A stretch of 64,000 nucleotides of DNA, taken from positions 1-64,000 of the forward strand of contig JAEZUY010000041.1 of assembly GCA_023420895.1 (NCBI GenBank). Direction: 5' to 3'. Position numbers and translations under genes: made by a program. Below, in pieces: positions 53,295 to 60,958 of the stretch (the first letter of the stretch is position 1; each line of letters opens with the position of its first letter). Source of the stretch: Bacillota bacterium. Its GTDB lineage: Bacteria > Bacillota > Clostridia > Tissierellales > Gottschalkiaceae. The notes beneath the pieces are model-generated. The model had not been told where the DNA came from, did no database searches, and worked only from the letters and a program-made list of their open reading frames with translations.

Positions 53295-53346
53295 TTTTTT
53301 ATCTCCTTTCTTTACGCTTTTATACGTGGTCGCTTCACCTGTTTTT

Positions 53347-53381
53347 AGGCATAAAAAATAGACCTTTTTACGTCTTGTCCA
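53347..53381 (-). terminator. Late-operon hairpin element 2 (before scaffold)
   Basis: On the minus strand a short AGAC/GTCT hairpin (53360-53375) leads into a T-run and ATGCCT (plus strand AGGCATAAAAAA). A second GTCC/GGAC pair lies just before it. The stem is weaker than elements 1 and 3. Confidence 0.45.
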
Positions 53382-53389
53382 GGACAAAA

Positions 53390-54064
53390 TTATTTAATTA
53401 AACTTGGTGTTATATTAAATTTTGCTTTTATGTTTTCTTCTCTTTCTATATCCATATTTGTAGAATCTGCTTCCAGGCTGTAAGTAAAATAATACACATT
53501 GTTATTTGCATCTCTTATCTTTTCTGCCTTATAATCCCAAAATGGAGCTACTAACCCTCTTAAATCTTTTGGAATGTCCTCTTTGTAATATGCACTAAAA
53601 ACTGGAGCGTAATATTCTCCATTTTTATCTGTTATAGTGTTTACAACAACTCCAGCAAATAGATAATAGTCTTTTAATTTTAAAAGCGCAACCGAATTTG
53701 AAAATGAAGTATGCCCTTGAAACGGTTCCGTAAACGTTGTTCCATCTTCTTTTACTGCATTTTTGTTGAATACACTTTCTTTTGTCGTTATTGTTCTGCT
53801 AGATATTTCTGTTTTTGTTGTCAAATCCCATACAGATTCAATTGTTCTGTTGTTACCTCTAGCGTGAACAATCAGTCTTCCGCTTGCATCTATTTCTTTT
53901 ATACAAATGTACCCATATCGTGAAACTGGGTACTGTCTGTCAACTTCTCTCCAAGTATCTTTTACATCAATATCTTCTTTTCCCACATCTATTATTCCAA
54001 CTGCCCTAAGTTTTATAGGTGTTGTTTTAACTCCACCTGTATTTACTTTTCCAAATGCCACCAT
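53390..54064 (-). CDS. Unknown protein in the head operon
   Basis: 224 residues, beta-rich, no membrane segment. Clear strand/turn pattern (KLRAVGIIDVGKEDIDVKDTWREV, RYGYICIKEIDASGRLIVHARG) but no family I recognise. It interrupts the usual order minor capsid - scaffold, and is bounded by element 2 after it. It may be a head decoration or a cargo gene of this phage. ATG follows AGGAGGAAA. Confidence 0.55.
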   Translation of the reverse strand: MVAFGKVNTGGVKTTPIKLRAVGIIDVGKEDIDVKDTWREVDRQYPVSRYGYICIKEIDASGRLIVHARGNNRTIESVWDLTTKTEISSRTITTKESVFNKNAVKEDGTTFTEPFQGHTSFSNSVALLKLKDYYLFAGVVVNTITDKNGEYYAPVFSAYYKEDIPKDLRGLVAPFWDYKAEKIRDANNNVYYFTYSLEADSTNMDIEREENIKAKFNITPSLIK

Positions 54065-54085
54065 ATTTCCTCCTCCTAGCTATAT

Positions 54086-55084
54086 CTAGCCACCTTCTTT
54101 AAATATTTTCTTCGCTCTCTTTGTTGCTTCTATTAATTCTTTTTTTGTTCTTAAAACCGGAACTGTTGTCGTTCTACAGTGCGGATGGAACGGCGGATAG
54201 TTTACTCCAGTCTTTTTATCTTTTAAATAGAACACCTTCCCGTTCATTTCTCTGCAGATTTCAGAGGTTCGGTTATCTATATAGGCTACTATCTTGTATT
54301 TCTCTATTCCATGCTCTTTATAGCCGTCATATGTGGCGCTAGATAAAATATTAGACATTTCCGTATTGGCTAATCTATATGCTGCGGATTCTGCCGTATT
54401 TAGCTTTTTAGCTAGCCTCTTTCCTGTCTTTCTAGGATTCTCTCCAAGCATTAGGGATCTAGACAACTCTAAATGCAGTTCTTTAACTACTTTTTCTTTA
54501 TTGCTCCAAATTCTGGAGGAGAAAGCTCTTCCGTCTGGAGCCCAAGGTCTGTAAATTGCTTTTTTAACTACCTTACTGCTTAACTTTTGCATATGCTTAT
54601 AGTCTTTAAGGTTTATTACGTTAAGCTCTCTGTTAACTTCTCTAAAGATTGTTCTATATTCCTTTTCCAGCAACTTTTCTGTATCTAGAAAAAACTGTCC
54701 GTAAAGTTTGTTAATTTCCGCAACTATCTGCAGTTCTAAAGCCTGTAGACGGCTTATATTGTACATATCCAGTACGTCTTCCATCTTTTTTAGCTGTCTT
54801 CCGCCGTCTGCACTTAATGCTTTATAGTTGGTATTTAAAAACTCTTCCCAATTAACTTTAAACGCTTCCAGTTCTTTTTTATTCAGTTTTTTTTTAATGC
54901 CCGGCATTCCTGTTCCGTGTCTTTCTGCCATCTCACTTAAATAAAAGAATATTTGTTTATCTATATCCATCTGCGTTTCATAAAACAATTTTTCCAGAAA
55001 CTTTAAATACTCTTTTGTTCTATTGTAGTTTTGCGCAGCTCTTTCTGTTGCTCTGTTAGCCCAGTAGTCATTCAGTAGCTTCAT
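54086..55084 (-). CDS. Minor capsid / head morphogenesis protein (Mu F / SPP1 gp7-like)
   Basis: 332 residues. Helical N-terminus (20-160) and the C-terminal phage_Mu_F core: PRKTGKRLAKKLNTAESAAYRLANTEMSNIL, VAYIDNRTSEICREMNGKVFYL and PPFHPHCRTTTVPV, whose His/Cys residues bind a metal. It enters the head with the portal. Its start overlaps the portal stop by 17 bp, as in SPP1-type phages. Confidence 0.88.
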   Translation of the reverse strand: MKLLNDYWANRATERAAQNYNRTKEYLKFLEKLFYETQMDIDKQIFFYLSEMAERHGTGMPGIKKKLNKKELEAFKVNWEEFLNTNYKALSADGGRQLKKMEDVLDMYNISRLQALELQIVAEINKLYGQFFLDTEKLLEKEYRTIFREVNRELNVINLKDYKHMQKLSSKVVKKAIYRPWAPDGRAFSSRIWSNKEKVVKELHLELSRSLMLGENPRKTGKRLAKKLNTAESAAYRLANTEMSNILSSATYDGYKEHGIEKYKIVAYIDNRTSEICREMNGKVFYLKDKKTGVNYPPFHPHCRTTTVPVLRTKKELIEATKRAKKIFKEGG

Positions 55085-56474
55085 TTTTCTCTTCCATTCT
55101 TTTTAATTCTCCAAAACCGTATCCAGCCATGGATTCTATCTCTTTTTCTCTTTCTTCTTCTAGCTGTTCCATTTCTATTTCCACATTATTTACAAACGGA
55201 TGCTGTCTTAAAAGAGTTTGGTTACTTACTAGACCTACGCTTTTAACTACATTATCTATCTCTTCACTCTCATTTATCATTATATTTCTTTTAAATTCTA
55301 TTTCTATTTCTTCTGTATCTTCACTAAGTCCATTGGCTGTCTTTATAAAATACTGCATGTACTCAAAGCTTGCTTGAAACTCTAATTCTAAAGAGTTTGC
55401 ATCCAGTTCTATATCCGTATACATACTTTTTATGTTTATCATGTTTGGAGCATGTCCACTTCTTTGTTGCTTGGCATCTAATCCTTTGCCAGCCTCTATT
55501 AATTTCTCTTTTAGCATATCTAATATAACTTTATATGTTTCTGCATTTATGTCTACTTCTAAGGTTTTAAGGTCTCCATCTCCGCCAACGTCAGATCTAA
55601 CTTTTACAGCTCCATAAGTTGCGAGATTCTGTCTAAATTCTCCTAAATCTTGCCCGTCATAATTTTTAATCACCATTATGCTAGACCTAGGATCTTCTAA
55701 GAGCATGTCTGCATAATTGCTTATTAGTACATTTATTGTATCTTGAAGACTTTTAACAGAATCTAACAGCTTTTCTTCATTTTTTTGTTTGAAATATATA
55801 AAGGGCAGCTTGCCCCAGCTGTAAGAGTTTCCATCTATATTTGCATAGCTCAAAACACGTTCTTCAATCTCTTTTGTCCTCTTGTTTTTTTCTTTATAGA
55901 TTACTATTCTATCTTCTAAGTAAAGCTCTACATATTCTTCCTGTGCTGTTCTATTGCTGTCAAATTTATCTACTGTCCGTATTCTTATAATTCCGTAGAG
56001 TTTATCTCTGTTGTTATCTGTCCAAATTGGAATTATTTCTTCTGGATCTACTCTTTTAACTTTAAGTTTACCTTCTTTTAAATAGCAGTACAGCCAACCT
56101 ATTCCATAGTTTAATGTATCTATTGCAACTGTATTTAAAGTTCTTAAAAATCTTCTATTTATAAATTTTTTTACAATCTCAGCATATTTTTCATTCTCAT
56201 CAGAATTGACTGTTGGAAGTCTAGATAATATATAGTTTATCTTTTGATCTACTAGTCGTTTATATTGATTATCTATGATTTTATTGTTAGGAAGGTTGTG
56301 AAGTTCTACAAGTATACCGTCTTCGCCAACTGCCAATCTTTTTTTTTCTAAAATAGCGTGTTTATTGTGATAATAATCGTTTCCTATTTTAAATTCTTTC
56401 AGGTTACTTTTAAAGTCTTCTACCTTCTTAAATACAAAGGTTTTAAGCTCTTCATTGTTCAATGTTTCAATCAA
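55068..56474 (-). CDS. Portal protein (SPP1-type)
   Basis: 468 residues of the phage_portal_6/SPP1 family: NKIIDNQYKRLVDQKINYILSRLP, GIGWLYCYLKEGKLKVKRVDPEEIIPIWTDN and the stem/crown helix LEFQASFEYMQYFIKTANG. It forms the 12-mer ring for DNA entry. Placed between terminase and morphogenesis genes, 19 bp after terL. Confidence 0.92.
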   Translation of the reverse strand: MIETLNNEELKTFVFKKVEDFKSNLKEFKIGNDYYHNKHAILEKKRLAVGEDGILVELHNLPNNKIIDNQYKRLVDQKINYILSRLPTVNSDENEKYAEIVKKFINRRFLRTLNTVAIDTLNYGIGWLYCYLKEGKLKVKRVDPEEIIPIWTDNNRDKLYGIIRIRTVDKFDSNRTAQEEYVELYLEDRIVIYKEKNKRTKEIEERVLSYANIDGNSYSWGKLPFIYFKQKNEEKLLDSVKSLQDTINVLISNYADMLLEDPRSSIMVIKNYDGQDLGEFRQNLATYGAVKVRSDVGGDGDLKTLEVDINAETYKVILDMLKEKLIEAGKGLDAKQQRSGHAPNMINIKSMYTDIELDANSLELEFQASFEYMQYFIKTANGLSEDTEEIEIEFKRNIMINESEEIDNVVKSVGLVSNQTLLRQHPFVNNVEIEMEQLEEEREKEIESMAGYGFGELKRMEEKNEATE

Positions 56475-56492
56475 TATATCACCTCTTTTCTG

Positions 56493-57767
56493 CTAGTTAA
56501 AGCTGAATCCTGCATTTGACATGTCTCTTTCGAGTGCATACCTAATGCTGTCAATTGTATGATTGTTCTTGTCTTCTAGTTTGTTTGTCGGCTCTCCAAA
56601 TCTATCGAGCTTATAGTCTATTGTTTCAAATTCCTTAGCTGTATTAGGGCATCTATAAGGATCTATAATTATTTCTTCTAAGTCATTCAGCCACTTTTCT
56701 CCGTGTTCTACTGAACCTGGACCTTTTCTAGCGGCCCATAAATTACTGATTCCATAATCTCTAAGTTCATTTATACTCTTAGGCTCTGCCGAATCTGCTA
56801 TTTTTAATACATAGCTTTCATTCATCTGTAACTGTTTCATCAGCTCAGATAATTTCCTATTGCTTAGTTGAACCTTATATATCTCCTTATATACATATAT
56901 TCGTCTTCTTGTTTTGTCATAGTGAAGCTGAATTGCAGCCGCTGGATCTACAGCATACCCCCAGTCAATTCCTATTCTTAAATTATCAAATGACTGTATC
57001 TCCTCATCCGATATTTTTCTTATATTAAGGTTAGAAAAAGGAACTACTCCTGATCCTATAGGCTTTCCTAAATATTCCCAGTCATACTTTTGAGGATTAA
57101 TCTTTTTAACATGTTCAGCTTCTTCTATAAAAGTTTTAGAAATATAAGGATTATCCAGAAAGGTAGTGTGAAATATATGTGTGTTTTCTGGAATTAAAGA
57201 TGATTCATACTTTTTATTTACCCAGGACTGTTTTCTTTTAGGAGGATTGTAGCTGTAATAGAAGGAATATTTAAGGTTAGATGGAAGCTCCGCCCTTAAT
57301 ATAGAATTCTCTATCATACTTACATCTTCCTCCTGCTTGAATTCTGCCAGCTCCTCTATCCATAAGTGAGTGATAGGATACTTAGACATTTTTATAGATT
57401 TTATTTTAGCAGGATTATCCGCGCCACGGAAGATCACTGTATTTCCTCTAGGTGTATAAGTTATTTTAAGAGGATTTACATTAAACTTAAAAAATCTATT
57501 TAAATCCATAAGATTTATAACATCTTTTATCTGCTCAAAACAACTTTCTTGTAGCGTATTACCTACTTTCCTAACACATAGAATAGTTATAGGATACTTT
57601 ATAAGCTCTAAAACCAACTTTATAGCTATGTGAGTAGATTTAGCAGATCCTCTGCCACCCTTTAGTACATATTTTAAGTACTTATCTTCTTTAGTAGCCT
57701 TATACCATTTTTTATAGCTTGGTGCTATTATATCGCTCAATTTAACCTGTTCTTTATTCGATATCAT
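56493..57767 (-). CDS. Terminase large subunit (PBSX family)
   Basis: 424 residues. ATPase: Walker A-like GGRGSAKST at 37-45, Walker B HLWIEELAEF, and the nuclease domain with RIGIDWGYAVDPAAAIQ and a later KIADSAEPKSINELRDYG carrying the metal-binding Asp. It packages DNA into the head. Overlaps terS by 14 bp. Family PBSX terminase gives headful or cos-type cutting; the site is not known. Confidence 0.93.
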   Translation of the reverse strand: MISNKEQVKLSDIIAPSYKKWYKATKEDKYLKYVLKGGRGSAKSTHIAIKLVLELIKYPITILCVRKVGNTLQESCFEQIKDVINLMDLNRFFKFNVNPLKITYTPRGNTVIFRGADNPAKIKSIKMSKYPITHLWIEELAEFKQEEDVSMIENSILRAELPSNLKYSFYYSYNPPKRKQSWVNKKYESSLIPENTHIFHTTFLDNPYISKTFIEEAEHVKKINPQKYDWEYLGKPIGSGVVPFSNLNIRKISDEEIQSFDNLRIGIDWGYAVDPAAAIQLHYDKTRRRIYVYKEIYKVQLSNRKLSELMKQLQMNESYVLKIADSAEPKSINELRDYGISNLWAARKGPGSVEHGEKWLNDLEEIIIDPYRCPNTAKEFETIDYKLDRFGEPTNKLEDKNNHTIDSIRYALERDMSNAGFSFN

Positions 57768-58269
57768 CTATTATTTCAACTCCGACATCTGCTTCAAGCG
57801 ACACTTTATCTGTCCACATTCCGTATTTTTTACCTATAGTTTCTGCAGCTTTTATCCTTTCTCTGCCTGAGAATATTTTCTCTACCTTCGTAACTCTTGT
57901 TCTATCTTTATTACCTACGGTTAACACTACTTCTTCTTTTAATTCGCCTCTCATCGCAGCAGTTAAAAATTCTAATACCTCTTCTTCTTCAGCTATTTTT
58001 TCACTTGCCAGTTTGGAATATATTTCATCTCTTTTTTCACTTATGTAGGTTTTAACATATGGATATTCTAGGATGTCTCTTAGGTCACTTTTAGCATAAC
58101 TATCGCTATATCCAGCATTTCTTCCGCTTTTAAGTACATTATCGGTAAAAAGAAAATCATTTACAAATTTTAATTGTTTATTGTTTTTTAGTCCTAACTC
58201 CTTAAAATCTGTACATAAATCTATGCTTTCTTCTACTTTTTCTCTATTTTCAGACTCCTTTTTATTCAT
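57754..58269 (-). CDS. Terminase small subunit
   Basis: About 171 residues. N-terminal HTH DNA-binding part (KQLKFVNDFLFTDNVLKSGRNAGYSDSYA) typical of terminase_2, then helical oligomerisation segment (YISEKRDEIYSKLASEKIAEEEEV). It recognises the packaging site. Start ATG at 58269 is five bases after AGAGGTG; the in-frame ATG at 58296 belongs to the hairpin element. Confidence 0.9.
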   Translation of the reverse strand: MNKKESENREKVEESIDLCTDFKELGLKNNKQLKFVNDFLFTDNVLKSGRNAGYSDSYAKSDLRDILEYPYVKTYISEKRDEIYSKLASEKIAEEEEVLEFLTAAMRGELKEEVVLTVGNKDRTRVTKVEKIFSGRERIKAAETIGKKYGMWTDKVSLEADVGVEIIDDIE

Positions 58270-58290
58270 ATTTTCACCTCTTTCCGAAAC

Positions 58291-58326
58291 AGGCATAAAA
58301 AAAGACAGCTTCTGCTGTCTTTTTTT
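58291..58326. terminator. Late-operon hairpin element 3 (before terS)
   Basis: Stem GACAGC/GCTGTC with a four-base loop, flanked by A7 and T7 tracts, so it can terminate both ways (58297-58326). On the minus strand it continues ATGCCT. It lies between the ArpU-like regulator and terS. Confidence 0.85.
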
Positions 58327-58393
58327 GTAATTCTAAGGGAGGTTAGTAAATGTATTTGGTTCTCGAAATAAAAAATAATTAGCAAAATTTTCT

Positions 58394-58408
58394 ATACTAA
58401 TATAGTAT
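58394..58408. repeat. Short inverted repeat ATACTA/TAGTAT
   Basis: Palindrome with a three-base centre in the 183 bp gap between the ArpU-like gene and terS, a reasonable operator for late genes. Confidence 0.35.
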
Positions 58409-58427
58409 CACGTTTTAGCGTCGTCAG

Positions 58428-58467
58428 CGGTCACTTTTCGGTCACTTTTCGGTCACTTTTCGGACAC
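58428..58467. repeat. Tandem 11 bp repeats, possible packaging or regulator site
   Basis: Three exact copies of CGGTCACTTTT (58428-58438, 58439-58449, 58450-58460) plus a partial CGGACAC. They overlap the last codons of the ArpU-like gene, 160 bp before terS. Confidence 0.65.
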
Positions 58468-58881
58468 TAGATTAAACGTGTCTATCATTTTTACTATTGC
58501 TTCTTTTCTAACTCTCTTACACCAAGATTCTGAATATTTCACTATTCCAGAAATCTGCCACCACTGGCTTCCTTTAAAATACTTCTCTTCTATTATCGTT
58601 TTTTCTAACGGATTAAGACAACTTAATGCATTTTCTATTTGCTTTATCTCATTTTCAATTTGCTTTATAGCATTCTCAAGTTTTTCTTCTCTAGCTTCCT
58701 TTCTTAAATACTCCTCTTCTGGCTGATTAGTTACAGCATGATCTGTTATATATTCTTTTATCTTTAATCCTTGAAGAGAATACGGAAGAGACAGCTTAGC
58801 TATCTCAACCTTTAAATTCTCCGCATTACATTTTTTTACATTGTAATTATAAAGCATTCTTTCCATTTCTTTGTAGTCCAA
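58453..58881 (-). CDS. ArpU-like phage late transcription regulator
   Basis: 142 residues. Helical, with a coiled coil (EKLENAIKQIENEIKQIENAL) and a sigma-region-4-like C-terminus (LNPLEKTIIEEKYFKGSQWWQISGIVKYSESWCKRVRKEAIVKMI), as in ArpU/DUF1492 proteins that switch on late genes. Being the last gene before terminase fits. Stop lies in the tandem repeats. The start overlaps the next gene region by one base at 58881/58882. Confidence 0.82.
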   Translation of the reverse strand: MDYKEMERMLYNYNVKKCNAENLKVEIAKLSLPYSLQGLKIKEYITDHAVTNQPEEEYLRKEAREEKLENAIKQIENEIKQIENALSCLNPLEKTIIEEKYFKGSQWWQISGIVKYSESWCKRVRKEAIVKMIDTFNLVSEK

Positions 58882-59058
58882 TTAATCATCCTCCCTTCTG
58901 TATCCATGTTCAAGACTATAATTTTCTATTACTAATATTTCACTGCTGCTTAAAACATCTACTTTCTTTTTTTCTCTTTCGTATTGACTTACTAGCTTTA
59001 CTCTTTCCTTAAAATTTTTACACTTTATATATATTGCGGTATACCCTCTTTTTGCCAC
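58882..59058 (-). CDS. Small basic phage protein
   Basis: 58 residues, MAKRGYTAIYIKCKNFKERVKLVSQYERE start after a GTG codon at 59058 that has AGAGGAG about nine bases upstream. The open frame reaches 59100 with another GTG start, but there is no ribosome site there. Overlaps the zinc-ribbon gene by about 34 bp. No family assigned; basic composition suggests DNA or RNA contact. Confidence 0.5.
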   Translation of the reverse strand: MAKRGYTAIYIKCKNFKERVKLVSQYEREKKKVDVLSSSEILVIENYSLEHGYRREDD

Positions 59059-59603
59059 AACATAAGCTCCTCTTTTACCCCTTCCAGACTGTGTCTGCAC
59101 TTCAGCAAGCTAGTATTTTCTCCGAGCGAAAGAAGTCTTTTCTCTTTTGTTTTTTCTAGCGCTTTTATTACTTTGTTGAGTCCTTTTTCTTTAAACTTAA
59201 GTTCTTTTATATAAATTTCTTTAAGATTCTTCTCACATTCTTTAAGCTCAGCTTCTTTTATAACTAGTTTAATCTGTGCCTTTTCAGAATCACTATATTT
59301 TATATTAGTCAGTTTTTTAATTTCAGATCTTAGAGCATCTATCTTTCTCTTCTTTTTTGTTATCTTCCAGTTTATTACTCCAACAGCGTTTCTACAACTT
59401 TCACAACGTGCAGCTGTGCTTTTAGGAAGTTTGTATTCTTCTATATCTTTCCATTTTCCACATCTAGTGCAGTATTTGCCTGTCTTTTTTTTCGGTGGCG
59501 GTTTTCTTTTAGGCATTTTTTCTGCAGCTTTCTCTTCCTCTTTCGGCTTTGGGTCTTCTTCATTCTTTCTAATCTTTAAAATTTCTTTTAGTTTTTTCTT
59601 CAT
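59025..59603 (-). CDS. Zinc-ribbon protein with coiled coil
   Basis: 192 residues. Lys/Pro-rich N-terminus (KRKPPPKKKTGKYC), a CxxC...CxxC zinc ribbon (YCTRCGKWKDIEEY ... RCESCR; about 44-71) and a long basic coiled coil (75-170). The ribbon type occurs in phage HNH or transcription proteins. It may be a late regulator or nuclease accessory. Overlaps both neighbours. Confidence 0.6.
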   Translation of the reverse strand: MKKKLKEILKIRKNEEDPKPKEEEKAAEKMPKRKPPPKKKTGKYCTRCGKWKDIEEYKLPKSTAARCESCRNAVGVINWKITKKKRKIDALRSEIKKLTNIKYSDSEKAQIKLVIKEAELKECEKNLKEIYIKELKFKEKGLNKVIKALEKTKEKRLLSLGENTSLLKCRHSLEGVKEELMLWQKEGIPQYI

Positions 59604-59778
59604 TTTCGTTTATAATTCTGTTTAGTGTTAATCCCAAATAATTTTTAAGCTTGCTATCTATTTTATAATCTATATCGTTTGTAACTATTCTTACATCTCC
59701 ATACTCTATTTCTTTAAGCAAACTATTAAGTTCTTGCTTTTCTAATATAAGTTTTTCTACTTCTTTTAGTCTCTCCAT
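59569..59778 (-). CDS. Small hypothetical phage protein
   Basis: 69 residues, charged helix (MERLKEVEKLILEKQELNSLLKEIEYG) and a second half with VRIVTNDIDYKID. No family recognised. ATG follows AAAGGAG. Overlaps the zinc-ribbon gene by 35 bp. First gene of the leftward block that starts beyond the reverse cargo gene. Confidence 0.5.
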   Translation of the reverse strand: MERLKEVEKLILEKQELNSLLKEIEYGDVRIVTNDIDYKIDSKLKNYLGLTLNRIINENEEKTKRNFKD

Positions 59779-59831
59779 GTTACTATCTCCTTTCTATTGT
59801 TATTGCTAAATATTCTACACTCCGCATTTTA

Positions 59832-59861
59832 CTTACATCACAGCCTTTCTTGTGATATAAT
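59832..59861 (+). promoter_or_regulatory. Promoter of the reverse-strand cargo gene
   Basis: Extended -10 TGATATAAT (TATAAT at 59856-59861) and a -35 CTTACA at 59832-59837, 18 bp apart. It faces right, against all other prophage genes, so expression need not depend on the lytic programme. Confidence 0.7.
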
Positions 59862-59887
59862 GTATTGTATGGAAGGAGGTGAGAAGT

Positions 59888-60484
59888 ATGAATTATAAAA
59901 AAAGAACGGTTGGTGATTTAATAACTGCTCACAAAAATTCAATATATCGTGAAAAACCTCTATCTGAATATCTCTACTATAAAGAGCCTGTTATTTATGA
60001 AGAAATGTCTGCAGCTTTAAATCCCAATTTCCAAGAAATTTCAGCTTCTTTAAAGCCCAGATTTCAGATGTTAAAAGAAGCCATAGAAGAATTTCATGAA
60101 ATTCTTGCTAAAATTCTAAAAACCTTAGAAGATAGCTTCCAGTCCATATCAAACTCTTTAAAAAAGATATCTGAATTAGGTTGCAAAGTCAGTTCTGATT
60201 TAATTTCTTTATCTCCCGATTACAATCCTATTGAACATATATATTATCAATCAAGCAATCAAATAGACGTTTTAGATGAAACACAAATTCCTGCACGAGT
60301 TAGTTACTGGGAAACTCTCTTAAATATTCTAAGATCTATTTATGAAAAGCTTAACTTTTCTGATATTCTTTTAACCTTGGAATTTATTCTAAAATATTTT
60401 GATGTTGCTGATATCCCTAAAAATATTCATATTCTGTTTTTAATAATATGGCTTATAGTCAAAATTATTGATACAAAAAATTAA
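59888..60484 (+). CDS. Reverse-oriented prophage cargo protein (moron), membrane-tail
   Basis: About 198 residues on the plus strand in an otherwise minus-strand prophage. Soluble helical domain (coiled-coil-like MSAALNPNFQEISASLKPRFQ, EEFHEILAKILKTLEDSFQSISNSL) and a single hydrophobic C-terminal helix (about 183-195, HILFLIIWLIVKIID) that suggests a tail anchor. No family known. ATG at 59888 is seven bases after AAGGAGG; own promoter and an inverted repeat downstream. Lysogeny-expressed genes of this sort often block other phages or alter the host; that is inference. Confidence 0.6.
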   Translation: MNYKKRTVGDLITAHKNSIYREKPLSEYLYYKEPVIYEEMSAALNPNFQEISASLKPRFQMLKEAIEEFHEILAKILKTLEDSFQSISNSLKKISELGCKVSSDLISLSPDYNPIEHIYYQSSNQIDVLDETQIPARVSYWETLLNILRSIYEKLNFSDILLTLEFILKYFDVADIPKNIHILFLIIWLIVKIIDTKN

Positions 60485-60487
60485 ATC

Positions 60488-60526
60488 TTCTCCGACCAGC
60501 AAGTCTTAAGCTTATTGGTCGGAGAA
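60488..60526. terminator. Long-loop inverted repeat between convergent genes
   Basis: Perfect 11 bp arms TTCTCCGACCA / TGGTCGGAGAA with a 17-base loop between the cargo gene (stop 60484) and HU (stop 60530). No T-tract on either strand, so termination is likely but weak. Confidence 0.6.
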
Positions 60527-60529
60527 ATA

Positions 60530-60820
60530 TTATCTGTTACTCTTGTTATTAACAGCATCTCTTAGATTCTTTCCAGCCTTAAAAAATGGAGCTGTCGTTT
60601 CCGGCACATATATTGTTTCCGAATGATTTCTCGGATTCTTTACTTCTCTCGCCTTTCTTTTTCTAACATCAAAAGTTCCAAATCCAACTAATAAAACTTT
60701 TTCTCCTATTACCAAGCTCTCTGTTATAACATTGAGCAGTGCATCTATAACCCTTTCTGTGTCTTTTTGTGTATATCCGCATTCTTTAGAAACTAAAGAT
60801 ACTAACTGTTTCTTATTCAT
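60530..60820 (-). CDS. HU family DNA-binding protein
   Basis: 96 residues. MNKKQLVSLVSKECGYTQKDTERVIDAL, GEKVLLVGFGTFDVRKRKARE, NPRNHSETIYVPETTAPFFKAGKNLRDAV match HU/IHF. It bends DNA; phage-encoded copies may aid replication or late transcription. ATG at 60820 is eight bases after AAAGGAGG; the extra in-frame codons to 60841 overlap that site. A host HU is presumably elsewhere. Confidence 0.93.
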   Translation of the reverse strand: MNKKQLVSLVSKECGYTQKDTERVIDALLNVITESLVIGEKVLLVGFGTFDVRKRKAREVKNPRNHSETIYVPETTAPFFKAGKNLRDAVNNKSNR

Positions 60821-60956
60821 TTTTCTTCTCCTCCTTTGCAAGTCTTATAAATCCATAAATAATAAAGAGCAGGAAGAACAGCATTACTATTGTTCCTAAC
60901 AAATCCCAAATAAATATATTGTTATAGTAAAGCTGTTCTGCAACGCTACTGTCCAT
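60813..60956 (-). CDS. Small membrane protein (47 residues)
   Basis: 47 residues: MDSSVAEQLYYNNIFIWDLL, one membrane helix (about 15-38) and a basic end (RLAKEEKKNE). ATG at 60956 with TAGTTTAAAAA upstream; the ribosome site is weak. Overlaps the HU start by eight bases. It fills a gap that would otherwise be unexplained, and could act on the membrane during infection. Not supported by any family. Confidence 0.5.
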   Translation of the reverse strand: MDSSVAEQLYYNNIFIWDLLGTIVMLFFLLFIIYGFIRLAKEEKKNE

Positions 60957-60958
60957 TT

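Noticed and set aside
58428..58467. CRISPR-like array
   Set aside because: Units are 11 bp without spacers, so they are simple tandem repeats.
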